Of a stretch of DNA of 64,000 nt, positions 1-7,767 are shown piece by piece. The stretch is from Ga0077527 sp050250695 (GTDB lineage Bacteria; Pseudomonadota; Gammaproteobacteria; Burkholderiales; SG8-41), in the NCBI GenBank assembly GCA_050250695.1, contig JBFWOE010000003.1, forward strand, positions 1 through 64,000, given 5' to 3'. Position 1 is the stretch's first letter. Each line of letters opens with the position of its first letter. The position numbers and the translations under genes are program-made. The notes under the pieces are model-generated. The model was not told the origin of the DNA and made no database searches. It saw only the letters and a list, made by a program, of their open reading frames with translations.

Positions 1-1
1 T

Positions 2-670
2 ATCGGCTACGATGGCCGCGAAGCTGCGGCCTTCAATGTACTCGCCTACAGCATCCACCGCCGCGCCTCCGCTCCGGTCACCATTGCACCGCTGATGCTG
101 TCGCAGTTGCGGGGCCTGTTCCACCGCGAACGCCATCCCCTGCAATCGACTGATTTTTCCTTCTCGCGGTTTCTCGCGCCGTACCTGTCGGACTACACGG
201 GATGGTCGATTTTCATGGACTGCGACATGCTGGTGCTCGATGACATCGCGAAACTGTGGGCATTGCGCGACGAGCGTTATGCAGTGATGGCGGTCAAGCA
301 CCACCATGTGCCGAAAGAGGAGCGCAAGTTCCTCAACGAACCGCAGACAAAATACGAGAAGAAGAACTGGTCGAGCGTGATGCTGTTCAACAACGTGCGC
401 TGTCGCGCGCTGACCCCGGAATACGTGAATACCGCTTCAGGCCTTGAGCTGCACCAGTTCAAATGGCTGGGCAACGATGACCTGATCGGCGCCCTGCCGT
501 CACAATGGAATCACCTGGTCGGATACGATGCGCCGCGCAGCAATGCCGCGCTGGTGCATTACACATTGGGCGGCCCGTACTTCAGCGAATATGCCGGCTG
601 CGAATACGCCAAGGAGTGGTTCGCAGAACGCGATGCGATGCTGCACGCCGGCAAAACGCCGTTGCCCTGA
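2..670 (+). CDS. Glycosyltransferase, GT8-like (5' end outside window)
   Basis: The reading frame is open from base 2, so the true start lies upstream and the N-terminus is missing. The visible 222 residues begin IGYDGREAAAF, followed by SFSRFLAPYL and a DxD-type metal/nucleotide-sugar motif in IFMDCDMLVLDD. A later VHYTLGGPY resembles the HxxG end motif of GT8-like enzymes. Such proteins move a sugar from a nucleotide sugar to a glycan or protein acceptor in the cytoplasm. It faces the TPR gene tail to tail across 33 bases. The acceptor cannot be inferred. The glycosyltransferase call is firm; the family number is less so. Confidence 0.8.
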   Translation: MGYDGREAAAFNVLAYSIHRRASAPVTIAPLMLSQLRGLFHRERHPLQSTDFSFSRFLAPYLSDYTGWSIFMDCDMLVLDDIAKLWALRDERYAVMAVKHHHVPKEERKFLNEPQTKYEKKNWSSVMLFNNVRCRALTPEYVNTASGLELHQFKWLGNDDLIGALPSQWNHLVGYDAPRSNAALVHYTLGGPYFSEYAGCEYAKEWFAERDAMLHAGKTPLP

Positions 671-703
671 GCACACCGCGATACCGCGAAAATCGCGACA
701 TCG

Positions 704-2398
704 CTAACGCTTGCCTGCTGCGCTGCGGATCATCCCGGCGGCGTCCGCGATCACATTGCTCCAGTCACCCATGCTCTTCTGCCTCAGCAGGCGGCAACTT
801 GGATACCAAAGACTGGTGTCGCGGTTCTCATGCCAGTACCAGAGGCTGCCCTGGGCATAAGGCAGCAGGATCGCGGTCGGCTTGCCCAGGGCACCGGCCA
901 GGTGCACGGTGGTATTGCTGACCGATACCACCATGTCACAGGCAGCGATCAGCGCCGCGAGTCCGTCGATGTCGCGGAAATTGTCGATTTCTTCAACGCG
1001 TACGAGGTCCAGCCCGAAATCTTTTTGCAACGTCAGGCGTTCTTCGCGGGTATCACCATACTGCAGGTCCACGCATAACACGCCCGGTATGGATATCATT
1101 GCGGCCAGTTCCTGCAAGGCCAGGCTCTTGAACCTGCCCAGCCGGGGATTGGCGCTGCGCCAGGAAATTCCGCAGACAAATTTTCCGTCTGCATGCAGTC
1201 GTCTGCCAAGCGTCTGCGCTCGCGCGCGGTCAGCGCTGAGAAAAGCGCCGCGGCCCTGCGGAAAACTGTCCCGTGTTTTTCGCAGGTGCGCGCCGATGTC
1301 GCCAAGCGCCACCTGCACATCGAAACCATCGATTCCCGGCAACTCACCCAGGGACACGAAACCGATGCCGGGAAACGATCTCCGGAACAGCGGGATCAGT
1401 CGCGGATCCACCCCAACCAGCAGGCGCCGCGCACAAGCCTGCAATTGCTCCAGCATGCTCGCATGCAATACCTGGTCGCCTATGCCCTGCTCGCCCCACG
1501 CCAGCAGCGTGCCGTCGACATGGGTGCCGTTCCATTCCGGCTGAACGAAGAATGGTTTCTGCCTGCCCCTTTGCCCGGCAGCCCAGCCCTGCGGGTAATG
1601 CTGCCAACCCTGTTCAAAATCTTCGAGCAACAGGCGGCACAGGGACTCGTTCCAGTACGCTCCCGGCTGCGACGGCGCCAGGCTCTGGGCGCGGGCATAG
1701 TCCTGCAGTGCTTCGTCATATCGTTTCAGGTCGCGCAGGGCATTGCCGCGGTTCTGGTAGCCCTCGGCATACGCGGGATCCAGGGCCAGCGCCTGTTCGC
1801 AGACGGCCAGCGACTCCTGCGGATTCCCTGCCTCAAGCAGGGCATTGCCCAGGCTGCTGAGGGTTTTGGCGTTGCCGGGATCCTGTTCCAGGCAGCGCCG
1901 GTAATCCTCCAGCGCTTCTTCCGGACGATGCAGATCGACCAGCGCGTTCCCCCGGTTGAGGCGCGCTTCCGGATGGTCTGGCGCGATCTGCAGCGCGTGG
2001 TCCAGATCCGCCAGGGCTTCGGCATGCCGGCCCGCCATGGCCAGCGCGCCGGCGCGGTTGACCAGAGCCTCCACGTATCCGGGATCGATGGCCAGTGACT
2101 TGGCATAACTGGCCAGCGCCTCCGGCACCTGCTGCAGGCCGGCCTGGACATTGCCGAGATTCATCCATGCCGTCGCGTCGGCAGGATTCAGTTCCAGCAG
2201 GTGTTCACAGCATTGCCGGGACTCCGGGTATTTCCCCTGCAACTGCAATACCACTGCCAGATTGTTCAGTATGCTCGGACGATCCGGCGCCTGCACCAGC
2301 GCCTCTTTGTACAACTGCTCGGCGCCCTCGAGATCGTTCCGGTTCTGCGCATCCAGCGCGGCAAAAAACAGTTCCTGCGCTTTGGCCAGGTTGGTCAT
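704..2398 (-). CDS. TPR-repeat protein with GT9-like C-terminal domain
   Basis: From the ATG at 2398 the first 270 or so residues are about seven tetratricopeptide repeats, with the W/L-G-Y-A-F-A-P pattern (for example AYWNESLCRLL and AWMNLGNVQAG). The C-terminal half has GEQGIGDQVL and a late VSVSNTTVHLAGALGKPTA, which is the donor-binding signature seen in heptosyltransferase-like (GT9) folds. TPR plus GT9-like proteins are common in betaproteobacterial glycosylation loci. A GTG at 2437 would add 13 residues, but it has no ribosome site and the added residues are not repeat-like, so the internal ATG is preferred. Substrate unknown. Confidence 0.75.
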   Translation of the reverse strand: MTNLAKAQELFFAALDAQNRNDLEGAEQLYKEALVQAPDRPSILNNLAVVLQLQGKYPESRQCCEHLLELNPADATAWMNLGNVQAGLQQVPEALASYAKSLAIDPGYVEALVNRAGALAMAGRHAEALADLDHALQIAPDHPEARLNRGNALVDLHRPEEALEDYRRCLEQDPGNAKTLSSLGNALLEAGNPQESLAVCEQALALDPAYAEGYQNRGNALRDLKRYDEALQDYARAQSLAPSQPGAYWNESLCRLLLEDFEQGWQHYPQGWAAGQRGRQKPFFVQPEWNGTHVDGTLLAWGEQGIGDQVLHASMLEQLQACARRLLVGVDPRLIPLFRRSFPGIGFVSLGELPGIDGFDVQVALGDIGAHLRKTRDSFPQGRGAFLSADRARAQTLGRRLHADGKFVCGISWRSANPRLGRFKSLALQELAAMISIPGVLCVDLQYGDTREERLTLQKDFGLDLVRVEEIDNFRDIDGLAALIAACDMVVSVSNTTVHLAGALGKPTAILLPYAQGSLWYWHENRDTSLWYPSCRLLRQKSMGDWSNVIADAAGMIRSAAGKR

Positions 2399-2494
2399 GA
2401 CATGGAAAGCGGCAGGGTACTGCAAAACCCCCGGCACCCGTTTTTTTCAGGAGTTACTGGTTTCCGGGGCCCGCTCAGTTTTTTTGACAACAGG

Positions 2495-3493
2495 CTAGAT
2501 CCCCAGCGCCTTCAGCTGTTTTTCAGGATAACGCGTACCGGCAACCACGCCCGGTGGAAACGCCGCACTCAACTGCGCCAGTTCTGCGGCATCTAGCTGC
2601 AGTTCCGCAGCGGCGCAATTTTCCTCGAGATACCGGCGTCGCTTGGTGCCGGGTATCGGCACGATGTCCCCACCCTGCGCCAGCAGCCAGGCCAGCGCCA
2701 CTTGCGCCGGGGTCGCTTTGTGAGCACTTGCTATCGCCTCGATGGAATTCAGTAAGTTATTGTTTTTATTGATATTTTCAGGCAGGAACCGCGGGTGTTC
2801 ACGGCGCCGGTCCTTGGCAATCAAGTCATCAACGCTTTTGATGGTCGCAGTCAGGTAGCCGCGGCCCAGCGGCGCATACGCCATGAAACCGATGCCGAGT
2901 TCGCGGCACACCGGCAGGATTTCGTTTTCGACGTCTCGGCTCCACAGCGAATATTCGGTCTCCACCGCAACGATGGGATGCACGGCATGGGCGCGGCGTA
3001 TGGTCTGCGCACCGGCCTCGGACAAGGCGAGATAACGCACCTTGCCCTGTTCCACCAAACGCTTCATCGCGCCCACCGTGTCTTCGATCGGCACCGCCGC
3101 ATCGACTCGATGCAGGCCGTAGATGTCGATGACATCGACGCCGAGGTTCTTCAGGCTTTTGTCGCAGGCCTGCGGCACGTAATCGGGATGGCCGCCGGTA
3201 AGCGCCGGCGCATCGCCGCCGCCGCGCGCCGCCAGTCCGAGGTTGCCGAACTTGGTGGCAATCAGCACCTGCTCGCGGCGCCCCCTGACCGCTTTCGCGA
3301 TCAGGGCCTCGTTGACGCCACTGCCGTAGGCATCGGAGGTCACCAGCAGGTTGCAGCCGAGTTCGAAGGCGCGGTGCATGGTGGCGATCGATTCGGCATC
3401 GTCGGGTTCGCCGTAGCTGATGGACATGCCCATGCAGCCCAATCCCAGCGCGGAAACCGCCGGCCCGCCGCTGCCCAGTTTTCTGGTTTTCAT
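2495..3493 (-). CDS. Aldo/keto reductase with altered catalytic Asp
   Basis: This is a 332-residue member of the aldo/keto reductase superfamily (NADPH-dependent carbonyl reduction, TIM barrel). It starts MKTRKLG and has LGLGCMG, the catalytic Tyr56 (SDAYG), Lys81 (IATKFG) and His128 (YGLHRVD). The position that is normally the tetrad Asp (FDTAxxYG) is Val51 here (LLVTSDAYG), so the classical tetrad is incomplete. A strong GGAGG lies a few bases before the ATG. A short AT-rich run at 2752-2778 codes for an Asn/Lys-rich loop before the conserved TPAQ helix. It is transcribed toward the TPR gene. Physiological substrate unknown. Confidence 0.88.
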   Translation of the reverse strand: MKTRKLGSGGPAVSALGLGCMGMSISYGEPDDAESIATMHRAFELGCNLLVTSDAYGSGVNEALIAKAVRGRREQVLIATKFGNLGLAARGGGDAPALTGGHPDYVPQACDKSLKNLGVDVIDIYGLHRVDAAVPIEDTVGAMKRLVEQGKVRYLALSEAGAQTIRRAHAVHPIVAVETEYSLWSRDVENEILPVCRELGIGFMAYAPLGRGYLTATIKSVDDLIAKDRRREHPRFLPENINKNNNLLNSIEAIASAHKATPAQVALAWLLAQGGDIVPIPGTKRRRYLEENCAAAELQLDAAELAQLSAAFPPGVVAGTRYPEKQLKALGI

Positions 3494-3793
3494 GGAACCC
3501 TCCGTGTAACGTGAGCGGTAAAAGGAAATGGAAGAAACGGCCCCGGGATTCTACACGCGCCTGCAGCGGCATTATGCCGGGCGCAGCCAGCAGACGCCTG
3601 CAGAACGGGATTGCAAACTGACCGGGGCTATTGCCGTGCACACCGGCTTGACCATGCCGGTCCGGCTGGGGCTTACTTCGAATGATGACCGCTGCCTACA
3701 AGGCATAATTGCGATCAGGAAATTCCGGATGGCGACATCCGGGCAAGGGTTCAGGGGCCAGAGGGATCGTGTTTCCCAAAAAATACTCAAATC
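3494..3793. other. 300-base divergent intergenic region with a leader hairpin
   Basis: No convincing gene is seen here. It separates the minus-strand reductase from the plus-strand TPR-GT41 gene and must hold promoters for both. On the plus strand a CATAAT at about 3704 could be a -10 element. A perfect 7-base inverted repeat CCGGATG-GCGA-CATCCGG at 3725-3742 would fold into a hairpin with a GNRA-type loop in the leader, some 50 bases before the start codon. Short open frames crossing it show no family features. Confidence 0.5.
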
Positions 3794-5695
3794 ATGAGCA
3801 ATATCCCGGCACACAGAATCAAGGCGGCACAGGACTCATTCTTCGAGGCTTTCCAGCATATCGAACAGGGAGACTGGAAGTCTGCGGAAAATAAACTGAA
3901 AAAATCCCTGAAATTCCTGCCCGGGCACATTCCGACGCTGACGAATCTGTCCGCGGTCCTTGTCAGGCTGAAACAGCACGACGAGGCCAGAAAGATAATT
4001 TCCGGACTGTTGCAGTCGGATCCTGACAATCCGGAGGCGATTCTGAACCTCGGCCTGATCGCAGCAGAAACACGCCAGTACCAGGAAGCCATCGATTGTT
4101 ACGGCAAGGCCATCGCCCTGAATCCGCATTATGCCGAGGCATATTCCAACCGCGGGGATGCCCTTGCTGAAATCAAGCAGTTGGACGCCGCAGTCACCAG
4201 TTATGACCAGGCCATTCAAATCAACCCGGATTACGCCGAGGCTTACGCCAATCGCGGCTATGCGCTCAAGGAGCTCAATCAACTCGATGCCGCCATTGCG
4301 AGTTTTGAAAAATCGTTCCGGTTGAAACCGGACCAGGAGTTCCTGTTTGGCGCCTTCCTCAACCTGAAGATGCATGTCTGCGATTGGGAAAACCTCGATC
4401 AGCACATTGCCGACCTGAACGCCCGTATCAAGAGGCGCGAGAAAGCATCAGCCCCCTTCGAACTGCTCGCGATATCCGATTCCCCCGAAACGCAGAAGCT
4501 GGCAGCGGAGAACTGGGTACAGGCCAAATGCCCCGCCAACAGGGCCCTGGGGCCCATTTCCGGAAAAAAACGCGGCGGGAAAATCCGGATCGGGTATTAC
4601 TCCGCCGATTATCATGACCACGCCACAGCCTTCCTGATGGCGAATTTGTTCGAGGTTCATGACAAATCCCGGTTTGAACTGATCGGATTTTCCTTCGGCC
4701 CCGGGAATAATGATCCGATGCGAAAGCGAATATCCGCGGCTTTCGACAGTTTCATGGATGTCCGTGCAAAAAGCGACCTGGATGTCGCCAGCCTCTCGAG
4801 AGAAATCGGCATTGATATAGCCGTTGATCTCAAGGGACTTACGCAGGATTCACGACCCGGGATATTCGCCGCGCGGTGCGCCCCCGTACAAGTCAACTAC
4901 CTGGGCTATCCGGGGAGCATGGGAGCCAGCTACATCGACTACATCATCGCCGACAAAATGCTCATCCCGGATGAAAGCCGGCGGCATTACTCCGAAAAGA
5001 TAGTCTGTCTTCCCCACAGTTATCAGGTCAATGATCCGAAGCGCGAGATATCAGAGAGGACCTATACGAGGGAAGATTGCGGGCTGCCCCGGTCCGGTTT
5101 CGTTTTTTGCTGCTTCAACAATAATTACAAGATTACGCCAGCCACTTTTGATGTGTGGATGAGGCTGCTCGGTCGAATCGAGCACAGCGTGTTGTGGCTG
5201 TTTGAAGGTCACCCGACCGCGGCCAGGAACCTGAAAAAAGAGGCGGAGCGCAGGGGCATCAACGGACAGCGGCTGATATTTGCAGAACGCATGCCCCTCG
5301 CGGAACATTTGGCAAGACACCGGCTTGCCGACCTGTTTGTTGATACGTTGCCCTGCAACGCACACACCACTGCAAGTGATGCTTTGTGGGCCGGACTGCC
5401 GGTCCTCACCCTTATGGGAACGTCGTTTGCGAGCAGGGTTGCCGGCAGTCTGCTTAACGGCATCGGATTGCCGGAACTCATCACCCGCACCCGGGAGGAA
5501 TACGAGACACGAGCGATGGAACTGGCAACCAATACGGACAAGATGGCTGGAATCCGCGAGAAACTGGCAAAAAACAGGCTGGAAGCACCGCTGTTCGACT
5601 GCCAGACATTTGCCAGAAACATTGAGGCTGCTTACGCAACAATGCATGACCGGCATCACAATCGATTGGCGCCGGACCACATCGACATCAAGTAA
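3794..5695 (+). CDS. TPR-SPINDLY family O-GlcNAc-type transferase (GT41)
   Basis: This 633-residue protein has about five TPRs in its first 190 residues (AEAYSNRGDALAEIKQLD and similar), then a linker and a GT41 catalytic region from about residue 255. The region contains GYPGSMGASYIDYIIAD, FCCFNNNYKITPATFDVW and LPCNAHTTASDALWAGLP, the last being the donor-binding loop of O-GlcNAc transferase/SPINDLY proteins. Bacterial members glycosylate proteins, for example adhesins or flagellins, in the cytoplasm. The ATG lacks a clear Shine-Dalgarno sequence. With the two glycosyltransferase genes just upstream it may form a glycosylation locus, but the target protein is not in this window. Confidence 0.88.
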   Translation: MSNIPAHRIKAAQDSFFEAFQHIEQGDWKSAENKLKKSLKFLPGHIPTLTNLSAVLVRLKQHDEARKIISGLLQSDPDNPEAILNLGLIAAETRQYQEAIDCYGKAIALNPHYAEAYSNRGDALAEIKQLDAAVTSYDQAIQINPDYAEAYANRGYALKELNQLDAAIASFEKSFRLKPDQEFLFGAFLNLKMHVCDWENLDQHIADLNARIKRREKASAPFELLAISDSPETQKLAAENWVQAKCPANRALGPISGKKRGGKIRIGYYSADYHDHATAFLMANLFEVHDKSRFELIGFSFGPGNNDPMRKRISAAFDSFMDVRAKSDLDVASLSREIGIDIAVDLKGLTQDSRPGIFAARCAPVQVNYLGYPGSMGASYIDYIIADKMLIPDESRRHYSEKIVCLPHSYQVNDPKREISERTYTREDCGLPRSGFVFCCFNNNYKITPATFDVWMRLLGRIEHSVLWLFEGHPTAARNLKKEAERRGINGQRLIFAERMPLAEHLARHRLADLFVDTLPCNAHTTASDALWAGLPVLTLMGTSFASRVAGSLLNGIGLPELITRTREEYETRAMELATNTDKMAGIREKLAKNRLEAPLFDCQTFARNIEAAYATMHDRHHNRLAPDHIDIK

Positions 5696-5840
5696 TGAAG
5701 CAATCTCCGCTGCCGGTGCAGGCCGGCTCAGGATCTCAATTCACTGTTTGGGAGTGCATGAACTGCCGAATCTCCTTCGAGTCCGGCAATCGGCCTTTCA
5801 CGCCCTGACGTTCCGCAGCGTACCGTTCACACCTTCAGTC

Positions 5841-6530
5841 TCATTTCGCGTAGGACACCGTCAGGTCACCGACGCCGTCGACATGGCCTTCCAGCCTGTC
5901 GCCGCGCTGCACCGGCCCGACGCCGGCTGGCGTGCCCGACATGATGATGTCGCCGGGACGCAGCGTGATCAGTTTCGACAGGTACGAAATCGTCTCCGGG
6001 ATGTTCCAGATCAGTTCCGACAGGTCGCCCTTCTGCTTGACTGCGCCGTTCACTTTCAGCCAGATCGCGCCCCTGGCCGGATGACCGACCATGGCCACGG
6101 TTTTGAGCGCGGTGCAAGGCGCGGAATTGTCGAAGGCCTTGCCCATTTCCCACGGCCGCCCCATTTTCTTGGCCGCGCCCTGCAGGTCGCGGCGGGTCAT
6201 GTCGAGCCCGACGCCGTAGCCGAACACGTGGTCCAGCGCCTTCGCCACCGGGATGTCGGCGCCGCCCTTGCCGATGGCGACGATCATTTCGATTTCATGG
6301 TGCAGATCGCTGGTCTCCTGCGGGTAGGGGATGGTCGCGCCATTGGGCACGATGGCATCGGCGGGCTTCATGAAGAAAAACGGCGGCTCGCGATCGGGAT
6401 CATGCCCCATCTCGCGCGCGTGTTCGGCATAGTTGCGGCCGACGCAGTAAATCCGCCCCACCGGGAACGCCTTGTTGCTCTCCACGACCGGCAAGGTGAC
6501 GACGCCGGGAAAATCGATTGCATAATCCAT
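5841..6530 (-). CDS. Fumarylacetoacetate hydrolase family protein (fumarylpyruvate hydrolase-like)
   Basis: The 229-residue sequence has the FAH fold hallmarks: YCVGRNYAEHAREMG, FFFMKPADA, the metal-binding HHEIEMIVAIGKGG (Glu pair near residues 79-81), GYGVGLDMTRRDLQ and PGDIIMSGTPAGVG. It is close in length and motifs to fumarylpyruvate/acylpyruvate hydrolases of the gentisate pathway, which cut a C-C bond in 1,3-dicarbonyl acids using Mg or Mn. No other gentisate gene is adjacent, so a general acylpyruvase or oxaloacetate decarboxylase role is also possible. An AAGGAAAG ribosome site precedes the ATG. Confidence 0.88.
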   Translation of the reverse strand: MDYAIDFPGVVTLPVVESNKAFPVGRIYCVGRNYAEHAREMGHDPDREPPFFFMKPADAIVPNGATIPYPQETSDLHHEIEMIVAIGKGGADIPVAKALDHVFGYGVGLDMTRRDLQGAAKKMGRPWEMGKAFDNSAPCTALKTVAMVGHPARGAIWLKVNGAVKQKGDLSELIWNIPETISYLSKLITLRPGDIIMSGTPAGVGPVQRGDRLEGHVDGVGDLTVSYAK

Positions 6531-6612
6531 CGTGCTTTCCTTTTCTCTTATTTGAATCGGTGTTTATGACTGGCGGCATGGACTGCCGGTGCGGCGGTGG
6601 TGCACACGGGCA

Positions 6613-7146
6613 TCAGGTTCCTTCCCTGGCATGAACCGCAATCCAGAATCCCTGCGGCATGCGCTGGAACACGACGAGATCGAAGCGCTGCATGAACTTC
6701 GGCAGCCACCACGACGGCGGTTGCTGGATCAGGTGGGCATTGCGGCCGTCGGCCAGCACCTTGGCCGCAGGTCCCGTATGCACGGTAAACAGGCCGTGGC
6801 CGGCGGTGACGCGCTGCAGGTCGTCCAGCACGTTGTCGAGCAAATCCGGTTCGATGTGTTCGAGCACGTCGATGCAGGTCACGAACGGCGCAGGCTGCGG
6901 TGTCGCCGCCCATTCCGGACGTGCCGGATCATAGTGGCGGATCAGCGGCGGATTGGGCAGCAGCGTTTTCAGCGTTTCACCGAGGCGCCCCTTGCCGGCG
7001 CCGTAATCGAGCAGTTCCTGCGATCCCACCTGCCTGAGGATGTCAGCCACGATCGGCGCATACTGCACGGAAGCGACCCCGTAGTTCGGGTTCCTGTGCA
7101 GTTCCTCCTGCATCTTGCGGTATTCTTCGGAGATCAGGGTGCTCAT
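6613..7146 (-). CDS. Class I SAM-dependent methyltransferase-like protein
   Basis: The protein has 177 residues. Motif I is LLDYGAGKGRLGETL (residues about 45-59), an acidic strand end is HYDPARPEW, and CIDVLEHIEPDLLDNV is the usual post-motif that closes the SAM pocket. These show a Rossmann-type methyltransferase. The N-terminal half (EEYRKMQEELHRNPNYG) resembles methyltransferases of glycan or nucleoside pathways. It lies 82 bases upstream of the FAA hydrolase on the same strand and could be co-transcribed. The methyl acceptor cannot be told from the sequence. Confidence 0.75.
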   Translation of the reverse strand: MSTLISEEYRKMQEELHRNPNYGVASVQYAPIVADILRQVGSQELLDYGAGKGRLGETLKTLLPNPPLIRHYDPARPEWAATPQPAPFVTCIDVLEHIEPDLLDNVLDDLQRVTAGHGLFTVHTGPAAKVLADGRNAHLIQQPPSWWLPKFMQRFDLVVFQRMPQGFWIAVHAREGT

Positions 7147-7259
7147 GTCCGTTGCGTGCCCGGCCGGGAATTGGTGTCCGGATGGCCGGACGCGGAACGG
7201 CAGAGTTTAAAGAACCCCGCGTCCTTGTTCAAATCGAAATTCCGCTTGCATCAAACCCG

Positions 7260-7655
7260 GTGGATGCCCCAACCACGCTAGGTGCGCTGTTCCTCAGCAG
7301 CTTCCTCGCCGCAACCCTGCTGCCCGGCGGATCGGAGGCGGTATTGTTCGGCACCCTCAGGCTGCATCCCGACCAGCTGTGGCCCGCCCTCGGGATTGCG
7401 ACACTGGGCAACACGCTGGGCGGCATGTCGTCCTACCTGATCGGACGGCTGATACCGCCAACCCGACCGCTGCGCGGACTCGCCGCGGTCCGGCGCTGGG
7501 GCAGTCCGGCCCTGCTGCTGTCGTGGGTACCTCTGCTGGGTGATCCCCTGTGCGTGGCCGCAGGCTGGCTGAGGCTCAATCCGTGGTGGTCGGCCGGTTT
7601 CATCGCCCTTGGAAAATTCGCCCGCTACTGGCTGATAGCCGTGCTCGCCGCCTGA
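7260..7655 (+). CDS. YqaA-like (DedA/VTT-related) membrane protein
   Basis: This small integral membrane protein shows LFLSSFLAATLLPGGSEAVL near its start, then TLGNTLGGMSSYLIGR and a C-terminal FIALGKFARYWLIAVLAA. These match the YqaA family, a short cousin of the DedA/VTT membrane proteins. Four hydrophobic stretches are visible. The frame is open to a TTG at 7152, but family members begin close to the first helix, so the GTG at 7260 is used; the start is uncertain. Function in the family is not established, possibly lipid or ion movement. Confidence 0.7.
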   Translation: MDAPTTLGALFLSSFLAATLLPGGSEAVLFGTLRLHPDQLWPALGIATLGNTLGGMSSYLIGRLIPPTRPLRGLAAVRRWGSPALLLSWVPLLGDPLCVAAGWLRLNPWWSAGFIALGKFARYWLIAVLAA

Positions 7656-7767
7656 GTACCCCCGCCGCGGCATTGCGTTAAAATTCGCTGCATGCGCGCA
7701 GGCATGCGGCTGCGTGCCATGCAACCGGTAACGCTCCCCCATTTTTCATTCCGCAAACCCCGCCGTC

